64,000 nucleotides of DNA from Leishmania martiniquensis (Eukaryota > Euglenozoa > Kinetoplastea > Trypanosomatida > Trypanosomatidae). Shown piece by piece: positions 30,988 to 41,089 of this stretch. Both the position numbers and the translations under genes were made by a program. Location: positions 294,501 to 358,500 of the forward strand of contig NC_090158.1 of assembly GCF_017916325.1 (NCBI RefSeq), read 5' to 3'. The notes under the pieces are model-generated. The model saw nothing but the letters and a program-made list of their open reading frames with translations, was not told the origin of the DNA and made no database searches. Numbering within the stretch: position 1 is the stretch's first letter; each line of letters opens with the position of its first letter.

Positions 30988-32313
30988 TCATATGTTCTCC
31001 AGCACTGTCGACACGGCCGTCTTGTCATCACCGCCCATGTTCAGTGTCGCGCCGAGAGCTGGGATCTTCTTCATCTGGTACGCCCCGCATTGCCCCTTCA
31101 TCTGCCGGTACACCTCCATGATCTGCTTCACACCTGTGGCACCGACCGGGTGGCCAAAAGCGAGAAGGCCACCGCCAGTGTTGACAGGGATGCGGCCCTC
31201 GAGCGTCGTCTCACCGTTGCGGATGAGGTCCTTCGCATGGCCGTACTCGGCGATCCCGAGCGCCTCGTACATGAGCAATTCGGCAATTGTAAAGCAATCG
31301 TGCACCTCAGCGACGTTGAGGTCTGATGGCTTCACGTTCGCCATCGACAGCGCCTTCTGCGCTGCCTGCCGAGAGGTCGACATGCAGCAAGCGTCTTCGG
31401 GGTCCTCATAGAGGTTGCTCGCAGCGCAGCAGAGGGACCTGATCTTGACGAGGCGGCTGTCGTTCGGGCTTAGGCCCATCTTCTTGAGTCCTTCCTCATT
31501 GGCCAGCACGAGGCCAGCACCGCCGTCACTCACCTGCGAGCAGTCCGTCATGCGCAGGTACTCTCTGTATGTTTCATTGCCAAGGAACTTCACGTTGCTA
31601 GGGTCCTCACCGTTGCATTGCTCAAAGGACAGCTTTCGGGTGTGCATATGGGCGAGTGGGTTCTTGTTGCCGTTGGCGTACGCCTTGGCCGCCACGCGGG
31701 CCGTGTCCTCCATCGTGAAATGATTGTGCTCGGTGATATACTTCATGCGTTTGGCAAAGAGGCATGGGAACGTGAAGTCGTCCAGCTTGCGCTGGCGCTT
31801 GTAGTCCGCGGCGCGGGCGAGGTAGTCGCCGCCAACCCGCGCGGAGGCCGTCGTTTGCACCTCGGCGCCAACGACGAGGGAAATGTCGGCTGAGCCCGCC
31901 TTAAGGGCGTTCACCGCCGACAGGACGGCGAGACCGCCTGACGCGCACGCTCCCTCGACACGAAAGGCTGACCGGTACATCAGTGGGTTCTTCACGCCGC
32001 TCTGACCGTAAGTTAGGCTGCCGATCGCAGCTGGGCCGAGGTGACCCTGATTGGAGAAGAGCTCGCCCAGGAAGTTACCCACAACCACCTGGTTCACCAT
32101 CTCTTCTTTTCCCTTAAGACCAGTATTTTCCACTGCGCGCTGCATCGTCGTCGCGATGATCTCCTCAAGTGTCATGTTCTGCTTCTTGCCGAAGTCGGGG
32201 TGCTTCTTGTCGATAAAGAGCTTGCTTCCCTTGCCGACAAAGGGGGTGAGGGAGCCGCCCACGACGTACACGGCAGACGCCGCCTGCAGCTGTGCAACGC
32301 TCATGCGGAACAT
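30988..32313 (-). CDS. SCP2-type thiolase (3-ketoacyl-CoA thiolase-like)
   Basis: 441 residues from ATG (MFRMSVAQLQAAS). The open frame extends 144 codons upstream, but that part is Ser/Leu/Cys low-complexity from the 5'UTR. Thiolases cleave 3-ketoacyl-CoA with CoA to acetyl-CoA and a shortened acyl-CoA, or run the reverse condensation. Catalytic set: nucleophilic C123 in EGACASGG, the HDCF motif H338-C340 replacing NEAF, and H388 in AFGHPVGATG. From memory these numbers equal those of the characterised Leishmania SCP2-thiolase, which supports this start. HDCF, with the second cysteine inside it, separates SCP2-type from classical thiolases. There is no C-terminal SKL; the N-terminus is basic and amphipathic, agreeing with reported mitochondrial location of trypanosomatid homologues. 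The SCP2 lipid-transfer domain of animal SCPx is absent. All active-site residues are present, so it should be active. Confidence 0.96.
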   Translation of the reverse strand: MFRMSVAQLQAASAVYVVGGSLTPFVGKGSKLFIDKKHPDFGKKQNMTLEEIIATTMQRAVENTGLKGKEEMVNQVVVGNFLGELFSNQGHLGPAAIGSLTYGQSGVKNPLMYRSAFRVEGACASGGLAVLSAVNALKAGSADISLVVGAEVQTTASARVGGDYLARAADYKRQRKLDDFTFPCLFAKRMKYITEHNHFTMEDTARVAAKAYANGNKNPLAHMHTRKLSFEQCNGEDPSNVKFLGNETYREYLRMTDCSQVSDGGAGLVLANEEGLKKMGLSPNDSRLVKIRSLCCAASNLYEDPEDACCMSTSRQAAQKALSMANVKPSDLNVAEVHDCFTIAELLMYEALGIAEYGHAKDLIRNGETTLEGRIPVNTGGGLLAFGHPVGATGVKQIMEVYRQMKGQCGAYQMKKIPALGATLNMGGDDKTAVSTVLENI

Positions 32314-33186
32314 TTTGCACTGTTTCCTTCCAATTTTTTTCCGTTGGAGATCCGTTTGTCTGTGTCTTTTTCGGGGGTTTTCTTCTCTCGAAACTATCTG
32401 CCCGTTTGTGTCTCTGCGTGTGTGTGTGTGTGTGTGGTACGAGAGGAGCAGAAATATGCATATATCTTTTTTTTCTTTTGGGGAGAGGGGGTAAGTGGGG
32501 GGGATATGAAAGCTTTTTGGAGGAAGGGTGAGAGAGAGACAGAGAGAGGCAGAGAGAGACAGCGATACAGATGGAGGCCGGCAGAAAAGAGTGGGTGAGC
32601 AAACGAAGGAGAGGGGAAGGGTGTCAGACACACACACACAGACACATACACAGAGAAAGAGGAGGGGCAAAGAAGTCCCCTTCGAGAAGGCGCGAAAGAA
32701 GAGAGGAGCGCGATAGCCTTGCAGCGTCCTCTCCCTCTCCCCCACTCACGCCTTCCCTTGGCCCGAAGGGGGCGGAGGAGAGGGAGAGGACACACTGGAA
32801 TGAAAGAGGTGCCCTATGGAAGGAGGGCGCAAGCTGCCCCACACATCTGGCGTGTGCCTCACTCGTCAGTCGCTTGCGTCCGCAAGCGAAGGTGTCACTT
32901 GCTCTCGACGTCCATTCGATGAAACGATTCGAAACGGAAAAAGAAAACGGGCGAGAAGCGGGAACGCAAAGCACTACAAAAGTCACCACACTCGTCCTCC
33001 CCAACCTCCATCCGCACTCGCCACGGGTTGAGTGAGGTGACATGTGGAGGGGGAGAGAAGATCCGTCGAAGAGAAGGCGGGTAACATAGATAGAAAGCAT
33101 CGGGGGAGGGCAGGCCGTCGGGCACCGGGGTCCATGTCGTGTGGCTTGTAGATCTCGTGCACTGTGTGTTTGTGACGGCCTCCTGC
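32314..33186. other. Flank between thiolase and CX9C genes
   Basis: Contains the thiolase 5'UTR and splice region and then the 3'UTR of the small CX9C gene. A TG tract lies at about 32418-32436. No further gene is seen. Confidence 0.65.
32512..32575 (-). promoter_or_regulatory. Candidate trans-splice acceptor for thiolase mRNA
   Basis: The plus strand at about 32519-32572 is a GA/CAGA purine run, so the transcribed strand has a long CT-rich tract. The first AG downstream is at 32514-32513, giving a predicted 5'UTR of 199 nt before the ATG at 32313. This is the cleanest tract-plus-AG arrangement in the window, but it is a pattern inference only. Confidence 0.45.
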
Positions 33187-33528
33187 CTAGCGGGTTCCCT
33201 CCCAGCTGTTCTTGGACATCCACGGCGCGCCGATGTAATAGTGACGGTACCGGATGTAGGTGTCGGAGGTTGGGTAGTCGAGGGTGCTGGGCTTGAAGAT
33301 CTTGCGCAGTGTGTCCACTTTTTCCTTTGGGTAGTGCTGCTCAAGGCAGTCGAAGTGGGCCTCAATTTTGTACTCGCAGCTGCCACCCTGCGCAAGGCAG
33401 AAGTCGCGTGCCCAGCGTGTCTCGGGGCATGGCAGGCGCGGGTGCTGATCAGAGCACGGCAGCGGCACCCCGTGTTTCGGGTACTCCGACAGGATCTTGG
33501 GAAACGTCTTCCACGTATCGATGCCCAT
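33187..33528 (-). CDS. Small twin-CX9C (CHCH-type) protein, probably mitochondrial
   Basis: 113 residues from ATG (MGIDTWKTFPKIL); the two preceding codons are GTG ACC, so they give no ATG. Cysteines at 34 and 44 are separated by exactly nine residues, as are 51 and 61, with six residues between the pairs: the twin CX9C arrangement of small intermembrane-space proteins oxidised by the Mia40/Erv1 pathway. A further cysteine is at 25. No N-terminal presequence is obvious, which is usual for this class. The C-terminal third is rich in aromatic and basic residues (TYIRYRHYYIGAPW) and could pack against a membrane complex, as in accessory subunits of respiratory complex I or IV. I cannot name a specific orthologue. 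It lies between the thiolase and acetyl-CoA synthetase genes. Low-complexity-free composition and good codon use argue it is real. Confidence 0.85.
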   Translation of the reverse strand: MGIDTWKTFPKILSEYPKHGVPLPCSDQHPRLPCPETRWARDFCLAQGGSCEYKIEAHFDCLEQHYPKEKVDTLRKIFKPSTLDYPTSDTYIRYRHYYIGAPWMSKNSWEGTR

Positions 33529-34650
33529 GGTCACTGCAAATTGCTAAGTGGGAGGCAACGCTATCTTTGGGAGGCGGGTTGAAAAAATCGGGAGGGGTGG
33601 CGGAGGAGAATCCTCGAAGGGGCCCTGCTCATAGAAGCAGGACTTCGCTCTGTGTGCCTGATACTGCTGGTTTTCTTCGTTGTGTGTGTGTAGTGCCGAT
33701 CAAGGACAGCACTCACGACTACACATATCAAAGATATAGATATGTATATGCCAACACAAGAATCGATGCGCCTCTGACGGCGCTCTTCTCTCTCTTTTTT
33801 TGCTTAGCAGTGTCCGAGCAGTCACGCACCCACTTGTGTCACTGCAAAAGATTTTTGTATGGCTCGAGATGAATGCGTAGCGGCGGCCCTATCGAAAGGT
33901 CTGCATATCAGTATTTGAGCCGGCTTGCGAGCTTTGACGACGGTGAAAGGCTGTTTTCTTCTTACTTTCTCCCCCCCCCCCACGGCAGCGACGACGGAGA
34001 GAGATGGCGTAATGGCGTGCAAACTAAAAGAGCGCCCAGAGACAAGCGGAGGGTGAAACAGAGCAAGACGCATCTCAAGCAGGCACGCGGGCATCGCCTG
34101 CGCATGGAAGAAGGCGAAGTGAGGTCAGAATGCTTTGCTCCCCCGGCTCTCGCTCTCCAGCGCCTCTGCGCCATTGCCGACACTGGCGAGCTGGAGGATA
34201 ATGAGGCGGGGAAATTCGAGACTGCCTAAGGCCAGCGAAACAGTACAGCAGAGGCCGCAGGACCAAGTTAGCGCTCAACAAGGATTACATCGGCAGAGGC
34301 GGGCCTACTCACAATGCTTCGCCCCCCCTTTTCGCACCCACGCCGCTCCAATACCGAGTGCGCACCTGGAGCGGATGGCTCTGTCGCTCTTTATCTTTAT
34401 TTTTTGTGCCGCTGTTGTCAACACTTTTATTTCTCAGTCACTGCGCAGGAGTGAGGGAGGAAGAGGGCGAGTGAATGATCGAGTCCAGCTTCATCTCTCA
34501 ACCCCACGCAGAGGAAGAGGGAAAGGAACGGAACGGTAAAAAAAGAGAGAAACATGAGCACAAAAGAGGGCACAAAGACGAGCATGCCGCCCTCGTGGGA
34601 TGGATGCCACTAAGCGCAACACACACACACAAACTTCCCCTCCCTCCTTC

Positions 34651-34683
34651 CACACACACACACACACGCACACACACACACAA
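34651..34683. repeat. CA microsatellite
   Basis: Near-perfect CA run on the plus strand with one CG interruption; a shorter run lies at 34620-34631. Confidence 0.9.
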
Positions 34684-36461
34684 ACCTTACACGCTCAGGT
34701 ACACCCGCCTAACTTGCACGCAGACCTCGTCACACATGCGCATACTGTCTCTGCGCAGGAGTGGTTCGGTGACCATTCATACAGACAAAAGAAAATGCGA
34801 TGTGCGGAAGAACGCAAAGCAAGACAGACGCCCCCCCTCATACGATGACCTCCTTTCTGTGCAGGGCATTTCGCTTCTCCTCACGTGACTCTGTGGGCCT
34901 CCTCAAAGAGAGGGGAGAGGGGAGAGGAGGGGGAGACAAGGGATGAGGGGGGAGGAGGGTTGAGGGAATCCATCAGCGGGGCTGCTTCTCTGGTAACCAA
35001 TATGCCAGGCAACCCTGTGTCCGGTGGGGCAGGGGAGGACTTACGGAATCCGAGCAGCGTGGCATGCACGCGTGTCGTAGACATGCGACGCCGTCAGCAC
35101 GCATGCGTGCACCCCTGTGCTGGAAAAGGAAGTGGTAGTAGAGTCATGGGAGAGGGCAGCGGAGGGAGACGGGGGAATAATAGTAATAATAAAACGAGGG
35201 TGTATTTTAACGTACACTAGCAAAGGCGGGTGTGTGGCGAAGTGCAGTAGAGAGAGAGAAGGGGGAGCTAAAAGAAAGGCATCACTAAAAGGGAAAAAAA
35301 GAGGAAGACGGCTACAAGTAAAACAACGATAGCACCTGTGAAGGAGCAAAGGATTCGAAATGTATGTAAATATATGAATATACACATGTATCCAAAGACC
35401 ATGGTGCGGTTATGAGAAGAAGCACCCCAGCCCTCTGTCGATCCGTAGCATCTATCAGGAGCCGCCCCTCAAAGTTAGCAGCAGTAGAAGACGCCGACAG
35501 CACTGACCAAAAAAGAAAAAGGAAGAAAAAAGGAAAAAAATAGACGCAGATACAGTAGGCAGAGTGGGGGGTGGTGATTCGTGGAGATGACGGGAGGGTG
35601 GCTGAGGAGATGAAAAAAGGGGGAGAGAGAGGAACGCAGAGGCGCACGAGCCTCGTTTTCCTTTCTTTCTGTTCCAGTGGATATATAAGAGGGGGGGAAG
35701 AAAGTGAAAAAAAAAAGAAACGGAGCATTCGATAAGCAAACGAGAGAAAAGGAAGAGGAGAGGGGCGGGGCGGCGTGCATAAGTAAAGAAAGCGGTAACT
35801 TGAATATGGAGAAGAGCGCAACCACAAAAAAAAAGAGAGGGAGAAGAATGCAAGATAAAATAAAAAGAACCGATACAGAGATGCGCGAAGGGGCACGGAG
35901 TGGGGTGAAAGGGAGGAGGGCGACGAAAGTGAAAACTGTGAAGGAGCGCCGTGGACAGGCCTCCACACCCGCACGATACAAAAGCACCAATGTGGTCAGG
36001 CACTCACGCAAAGAGAGAGAGTGCGCGCGCGATATGGCTGCCACCAAGATACTCTCGAGACAGAAAAGAGCGAGGAAAACAAAAGTGAAACCTCCTCGAT
36101 AGGCTGTAAAAGGGAGCACCGCGATACTTACAGTTTTGCCTTTCAGTTTCGCTTACGTGATCCTCTCCTCACCGCATTGGTCATGCACGCTGCATGTTGC
36201 GCGAAGCGCACGTTACGGTTACTTTTCTCGCTGCCGCTCTGAGAAATTCCACCCAGCTCCTCCTCTCTCCTTCCCACAAGCGAGACTCGTTGCCGCGCTC
36301 CCGCCCTCTTCCTTGCGAAAGGGCTCCTCATTCCTTCCCCTTTTCAGGGACTTCCTCTCCCCCACGGAGGGGCCCATTGTGTCGTGGCGAGGCAGCAGGG
36401 TGCCTCCGGGCACACTCGCCCGCTTGCACCTCGTCCCCCGCTTTGGCACCACGCTCTGTTC

Positions 36462-36634
36462 TGCCAGGACCCTATCAGCGAAGATGCGCGCACACACACA
36501 CGCACGCCATGCCTCTGCCGCACCACGGTCCACCCCTGCTCCTCGAGAGCCAGCCATCTGCCGTGCCGTCGGGCCGCGCGCCTAGCGGGCTCTTCGCCCA
36601 TCGCCCCGCCTCCTCCTCGCAGATGCGCGCGGCG
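36462..36634. repeat. Dispersed repeat family 1, copy B (SIDER-like candidate)
   Basis: Diverged partner of 28982-29193, same orientation. Shared blocks include CCTATCAGCGA, GCCATGCCTCTGC, GAGAGCCAGCC, CGCGCGCCTAGCGGGCTCTTC and GCAGATGCGCGCGGCG. Divergence is substantial, so the duplication is old. Confidence 0.75.
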
Positions 36635-37444
36635 CACACCGCACCAGGCAGACCCCCAGACGGACGGCGCGCCACGACCCTTAGTGGGCCGCACACACGG
36701 TTCAGCTCGAGGGCGGAGGCCGCGGCGTCTGGCGTTCCCGCAGGGCGCAAAAGGCGCCCACATACCACTCCGAGGTGGCCGGGGGTACAGCGCTGCCTTC
36801 AACGAGGGAATAAGAAGAAAATAGAGGCCCCACTGGCTGGGCAGCAGCAGCGACGCAAACCTCCCTCTTCATCTTGGATGCCTCTCTTCCTCTCTTGCAA
36901 AAAAACACGAAAAAAAACAGGAAGCACTGCCCTATGCTGGCGGCACAAGCATACACGCTGACAGCCTGAACCACAAGCGCCACCAAAGCGCATTTCTGTA
37001 CACATGGCTCGGCCGCCAGCACCTTTCCCCACCGTTTGCGGCCCTCCGTCCCGCTCTCCTTTTCCAGCGACGGGCCCGTCCTTGCCCTTACCCTCCCCCC
37101 CCACACACACACAATCATTCACCCTCCCCCCGCACCCGCGCACACAACCGCTGAGTGTAGTGTGATCAACCCCTTCATATGCAGAGGAGGGCGGGGGGAA
37201 GGGGGAAGGGCTCGTTCTTTTTTCTTCTTTGTTTTTCAGAGGCTGCCGTAGGAAGTTCAGGGGAGGGGTCGAGTAGCGCATGCCCGGCTTCGCTTGATCC
37301 TCACGTATGCCCCTTTGTTTTCCTTGCGCCCCGCGTGCGAGCAGCTCTGCCGCTCTTTTTCTCTGGCCTCTGCACTTCGTCCACTCTTTTCTTCTGTCTT
37401 TTATTTTCGTGTGATTCCCTTCATGGATCACCTCCCCTTTTTTC

Positions 37445-39532
37445 CTACATGGCATCCACCCACTTCTCCCGCGAGCGCCTCAGCGCCTCCACAACACTTG
37501 GGTCGGCCAGCGTGGAGATGTCGCCAAGGTCATCGTCGCTGTGCGTGGCGATCTTCCGCAGCACACGACGCACAATCTTGCCGGATCGCGTCTTGGGAAG
37601 ACCCTCCTGCGCGGGATGCAACACGTCAGGGGTGGCCAGCGGGCCAATCACCTTGCGCACCGTCGCCTTCACCGCCGCCAGCAACTCGACCGTCACCTCC
37701 GTCCCCTGCTGAAAGGTCAGGAAGACGTAGATGCCCTCGCCCTTGATGTTTTGGGGGAAGCCGACCACAGCGCTCTCGACGACAGCCGGGTGGGCGTTGA
37801 CCGCATCTTCGATCTCGCTGGTGCCGATGCGGTGTCCGCTCACGTTAAGTACGTCATCAACGCGGCCAGTGATCCAGTAGTAGCCGTCCGAGTCCCGGCG
37901 AGCACCGTCGCCTGTCATGTAGTACCCGTCCACAGCAAAGTAGACTTGCTCAAAGCGGGCATGGTCACCAAAGATGGTGCGGGCCATACCGGGCCACGGC
38001 GCGCGAATCGCCAGCAGGCCCTCCGCCGGGCCGCAGATCTCGTTCAGCTTTTTGGAGTCGAGAATGACCGGCTCGACGCCGAAGAACGGCAGCGTTGCAC
38101 TACCGGGCTTCATTGGCGTGCAACCCGGCATCGGTGTAATCATGTGACCGCCCGTCTCGGTCTGCCACCACGTGTCGGACACATCGCAATGACCGTCGCC
38201 CACCACCGTTTGGAACCACCTCCACGCCTCCACATTGATCGGCTCGCCCACGGAGCCGAGTACACGCAAGGTGCTGCGGTCGCACGCCTTGGCGTACTCG
38301 TCGCCGGCCTGCATGAGAGAGCGGATCGCGGTCGGTGCGGTGTAGAAGATGGAGACCTTGTACTTCTCCACAAGCTGCCACCAGCGCGAATAGTCAGGGT
38401 AGTTCGGCAGGCCCTCGAACAGAACTGACGTGGCGCAGTGGATCATGGGACCATAGACGACGTAGCTGTGGCCCGTGATCCAGCCAATATCTGCCGTGCA
38501 GAAGAATACGTCGTCCATGTGGTAGTCGAAGCTGTACTTGAAAGTGGTGGCGGCGTACACCATGTACCCCGCCGTTGTGTGCACGATGGCCTTGGGCTTC
38601 CCAGTGCTGCCCGAGGTGTACAGCAGGAAGAGTATATCCTCCGCCTCCATCCACTCCACCGGGCACTCCTTGTGCTGCTCTGGCGTCAACTGCGCAAGGG
38701 CATCGCTGTACCAGGTGTCGCGGCCTTCCTTCATCTTGCAGCTCTGACGGCTCACGTTTTCGATGACGAGGCATGTGATGGGCATGCCTGCCTCCTCGCA
38801 CTCCTTCAGCGCCTCGTCTGCCACCTCCTTAAGAAGAATCGGCTTTGTGCCGCGCGAGGACGCGTCGGCTGTGATGAGCAGCTTCGTCTGAGCGTCTTGC
38901 AGACGCGAGCTGAGCGCCTGGGCGGAGAAGCCGCCGAAGACCACGGTAATGATTGCGCCGATGCGGGCACAGGCCAGCATGGCGACCGCAGCGAAGGGGA
39001 TCATGGGCAGGTACAGGGCAACACGGTCACCCCTCTTAATACCGTACTGGTACTTCAGCACGTTTGCCAGCTCCACTACCTTGACGTACATGTCACCATA
39101 CGTAATGGTCTCCGTCACGCTCGGGTCGTTGCCTTCAAAGTAAAAGCACACGCGGTCCTTCTGCGCCGGCAGGTGGCGGTCCAACGCGTTGTAGCAGACG
39201 TTCGTCACGGCGCCCTCGAACCACTTCACGAAGATCGGGCCTTTAGATTTGTCGAAGTTGTAAGATTTGACGTGCTGGTCATCGGCCCAGGTTTGGCTCC
39301 AGTAGAAGTCACGCCGCGCAATCTCAGCCCAGAAGGCATCATTGTGCTGGATGGAGTACTCGTAAATGTGATTTCGAGAGCCGAGGTGGGGGCCGACGTG
39401 CGACCTCTTCTTGTTCTCCTCCGTCGACTCGACAACGTTCGAGTCCAGCACACTCTGGAAGTCGCGCACATACTGCGAGTCAGAAAGAGGGCTGTTCGGC
39501 ATCACCGAGTTCGAGACAATGTCAGCGCTCAT
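37445..39532 (-). CDS. ACS: Acetyl-CoA synthetase (AMP-forming)
   Basis: 695 residues from ATG; a full-length ANL-superfamily enzyme. It activates acetate with ATP to acetyl-AMP and transfers it to CoA, giving acetyl-CoA, AMP and pyrophosphate. Domains: the ACS N-terminal region (about 60-120), then the AMP-binding domain with P-loop YTSGSTGKPKA (305-315), TADIGWITGHSYVVYGP, YTAPTAIRSL, GSVGEPI and WWQTETGGH (455-463), then the hinge region YMTGDGARRDSDGYYWITGR, DDVLNVSGHRIG, and the C-terminal lid with PKTRSGKIVRR. K652 is the acyl-adenylate-forming lysine that acetylation controls in bacterial ACS. There is no evident targeting peptide or SKL; a cytosolic location feeding lipid synthesis, as in T. 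brucei, is likely. Known motifs all intact. It lies two genes upstream of the thiolase in transcription order. Confidence 0.98.
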   Translation of the reverse strand: MSADIVSNSVMPNSPLSDSQYVRDFQSVLDSNVVESTEENKKRSHVGPHLGSRNHIYEYSIQHNDAFWAEIARRDFYWSQTWADDQHVKSYNFDKSKGPIFVKWFEGAVTNVCYNALDRHLPAQKDRVCFYFEGNDPSVTETITYGDMYVKVVELANVLKYQYGIKRGDRVALYLPMIPFAAVAMLACARIGAIITVVFGGFSAQALSSRLQDAQTKLLITADASSRGTKPILLKEVADEALKECEEAGMPITCLVIENVSRQSCKMKEGRDTWYSDALAQLTPEQHKECPVEWMEAEDILFLLYTSGSTGKPKAIVHTTAGYMVYAATTFKYSFDYHMDDVFFCTADIGWITGHSYVVYGPMIHCATSVLFEGLPNYPDYSRWWQLVEKYKVSIFYTAPTAIRSLMQAGDEYAKACDRSTLRVLGSVGEPINVEAWRWFQTVVGDGHCDVSDTWWQTETGGHMITPMPGCTPMKPGSATLPFFGVEPVILDSKKLNEICGPAEGLLAIRAPWPGMARTIFGDHARFEQVYFAVDGYYMTGDGARRDSDGYYWITGRVDDVLNVSGHRIGTSEIEDAVNAHPAVVESAVVGFPQNIKGEGIYVFLTFQQGTEVTVELLAAVKATVRKVIGPLATPDVLHPAQEGLPKTRSGKIVRRVLRKIATHSDDDLGDISTLADPSVVEALRRSREKWVDAM

Positions 39533-40617
39533 CTTCGAGGCGTATGTGCTTTTACCTTCTTTGTTTTTTTCTCTTTTTCCTGCAGCTGTTTGCGTTCAGC
39601 TACTGCGCTCCGTTTCTCTTTTTCACCCTTACGTTTACCACCCGCTGTGGCGCACTCCTCGCGAGAGACGAAATGGCCGACTTATATGAGTCAGTGTTGT
39701 GTATATCGTGAGCACGGGCAAAGAGGGCGCAAACGCAGCAGAGCGAGCGAGCAATGGGGGGCGAGCGCCAAGTACGAGACAAAGAAAGGTGACAGTCGAT
39801 GACGGGAGGAAGGAGGGAGCAAAGGAAAGGGGGTAGGCAGGCAGAGAGCGAGATGACACACGAAAATGTCTGTCTCTGTATCTAGTAAAAAAAAAGGTGC
39901 CGATAAACCTATACGTGTAGGAAACGGCCAAATGTCTCACGGTCAATTATGAAACAGGACAAAAAACGTAACCATATAAAAGCGGAAAGGTATTGAAGAA
40001 ATACAACGCACAAACGCCCTTCAGTCACTACTTGTGGAGGGGAGGGGCGAGGGTGGTGGAGGACGAAAAGGGAGATCGGGGCGAAGGAAAACGCACAGGA
40101 GGAGACGAAGAGAAAGACAAAGCTGGGGAGGGCCGAGGGAGAATAAAGTGGCCTCTGCTCTTTGATGTATATCTTCTTCGAGCGTACTTGGGCAGAAAAA
40201 GTTGTGTCGAGTGTCTGTGGGTGTGCGTGTACGAGCCTGTGCTTATGTATTTGGGGAGCTGGGTGGGGGGGCGATTGTGGTAGAAAAAATATCGCTGAAG
40301 GAATGTGAGCAAGGAAATGTGGGCAGGGGGTGAGCGAGTCGGTCATTCATAGCGGCAATGGAGAGGGGAGTCGGAGAAGTGTACACAGTACCTCTCTGAA
40401 GCCGCCAACACTACAGTGAGAGGGGAAGGGGTTCGCAGGGCTACGGAAATGGAATGCCATCGGGAGGGAGGGGGGAATACGATGCCCGAGGGCGTCAACG
40501 CAGAGACACAAACGCGCGCCCTGCTTGTCAGCGTAGCAGTGAGCGACCTCATTTTTGCTTTTTCCAAATTTTTTTCAGCATGTCCATGAGTCCTTAGAGC
40601 AATACTGAACCTCCGCA

Positions 40618-41089
40618 GTGCTCCACCCGGCGTTCTCGCGCAGGCCCCATCGCGCGGCGCCATGCAGTCTTAGACCGGTGCTACAGCAATGCGCACACTC
40701 GACCAGCTGAGTGCAGCCCCTGTCCCAAATCCTACGAAGCCCTCGCGTCGCAGGTCGCGAGCCGCCACACCAGCCCCTACGGGCCGCCCCTCCCCCGTTC
40801 CCCTTGCCGTGGCAGAGGCACTCCCCTCCCCTCCCCCCCACACACACACATCCGTGCGCAAAGCAAGGGCCGAGTGAGACGCGCTCAAGTCATGCTGTCG
40901 CTTTGCCGATTGCGTGCACGGCACGAGCCTCTTTCCGGTCGCGGGCCGCCAGCATGCGACGCCGAGGAGGACCTTGCCGCCCACATCCGCAGCGAAGCAT
41001 CGCTCTCGCCCCCCCGCACGTCGTGGGTGCCTGCGATCGCTACCACTAGCAGCGGCTCGGCGTTAGCAAGAAGAGGAGCTGCTCGGCTC
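40618..41089. repeat. 472-bp direct repeat family 2, copy 1
   Basis: Matches 47003-47474 at a constant offset of 6385 bases without an indel that I can find, beginning near TGC-CCACCCGGCG and ending at GAGCTGCTCGGCTC. Translated frames inside both copies agree over their full lengths (for example 104, 62 and 112 residues), so the copies are essentially identical. Sequence just outside each copy is unrelated. No transposase or long coding frame is seen. Confidence 0.95.

Larger units (their letters stand above)
33529..37444. other. Intergenic flank between CX9C and acetyl-CoA synthetase genes
   Basis: No supported gene. The left part is the CX9C 5' flank; CA tracts lie at 34620-34631 and 34651-34683. 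The stretch 35,500-36,080 is strongly purine-rich on the plus strand. Repeat family 1 copy B lies at 36462-36634 in the likely 3'UTR of acetyl-CoA synthetase. Confidence 0.6.

Noticed and set aside
32314..32745. 144-codon N-terminal extension of the thiolase frame
   Set aside because: Ser/Leu/Cys simple sequence across the predicted splice site; starting at 32313 places the catalytic residues at C123, H338, C340 and H388.
38438..39802. 454-codon plus-strand open frame over the acetyl-CoA synthetase gene
   Set aside because: Antisense to a fully conserved enzyme; translation resembles no family and ends in simple sequence.
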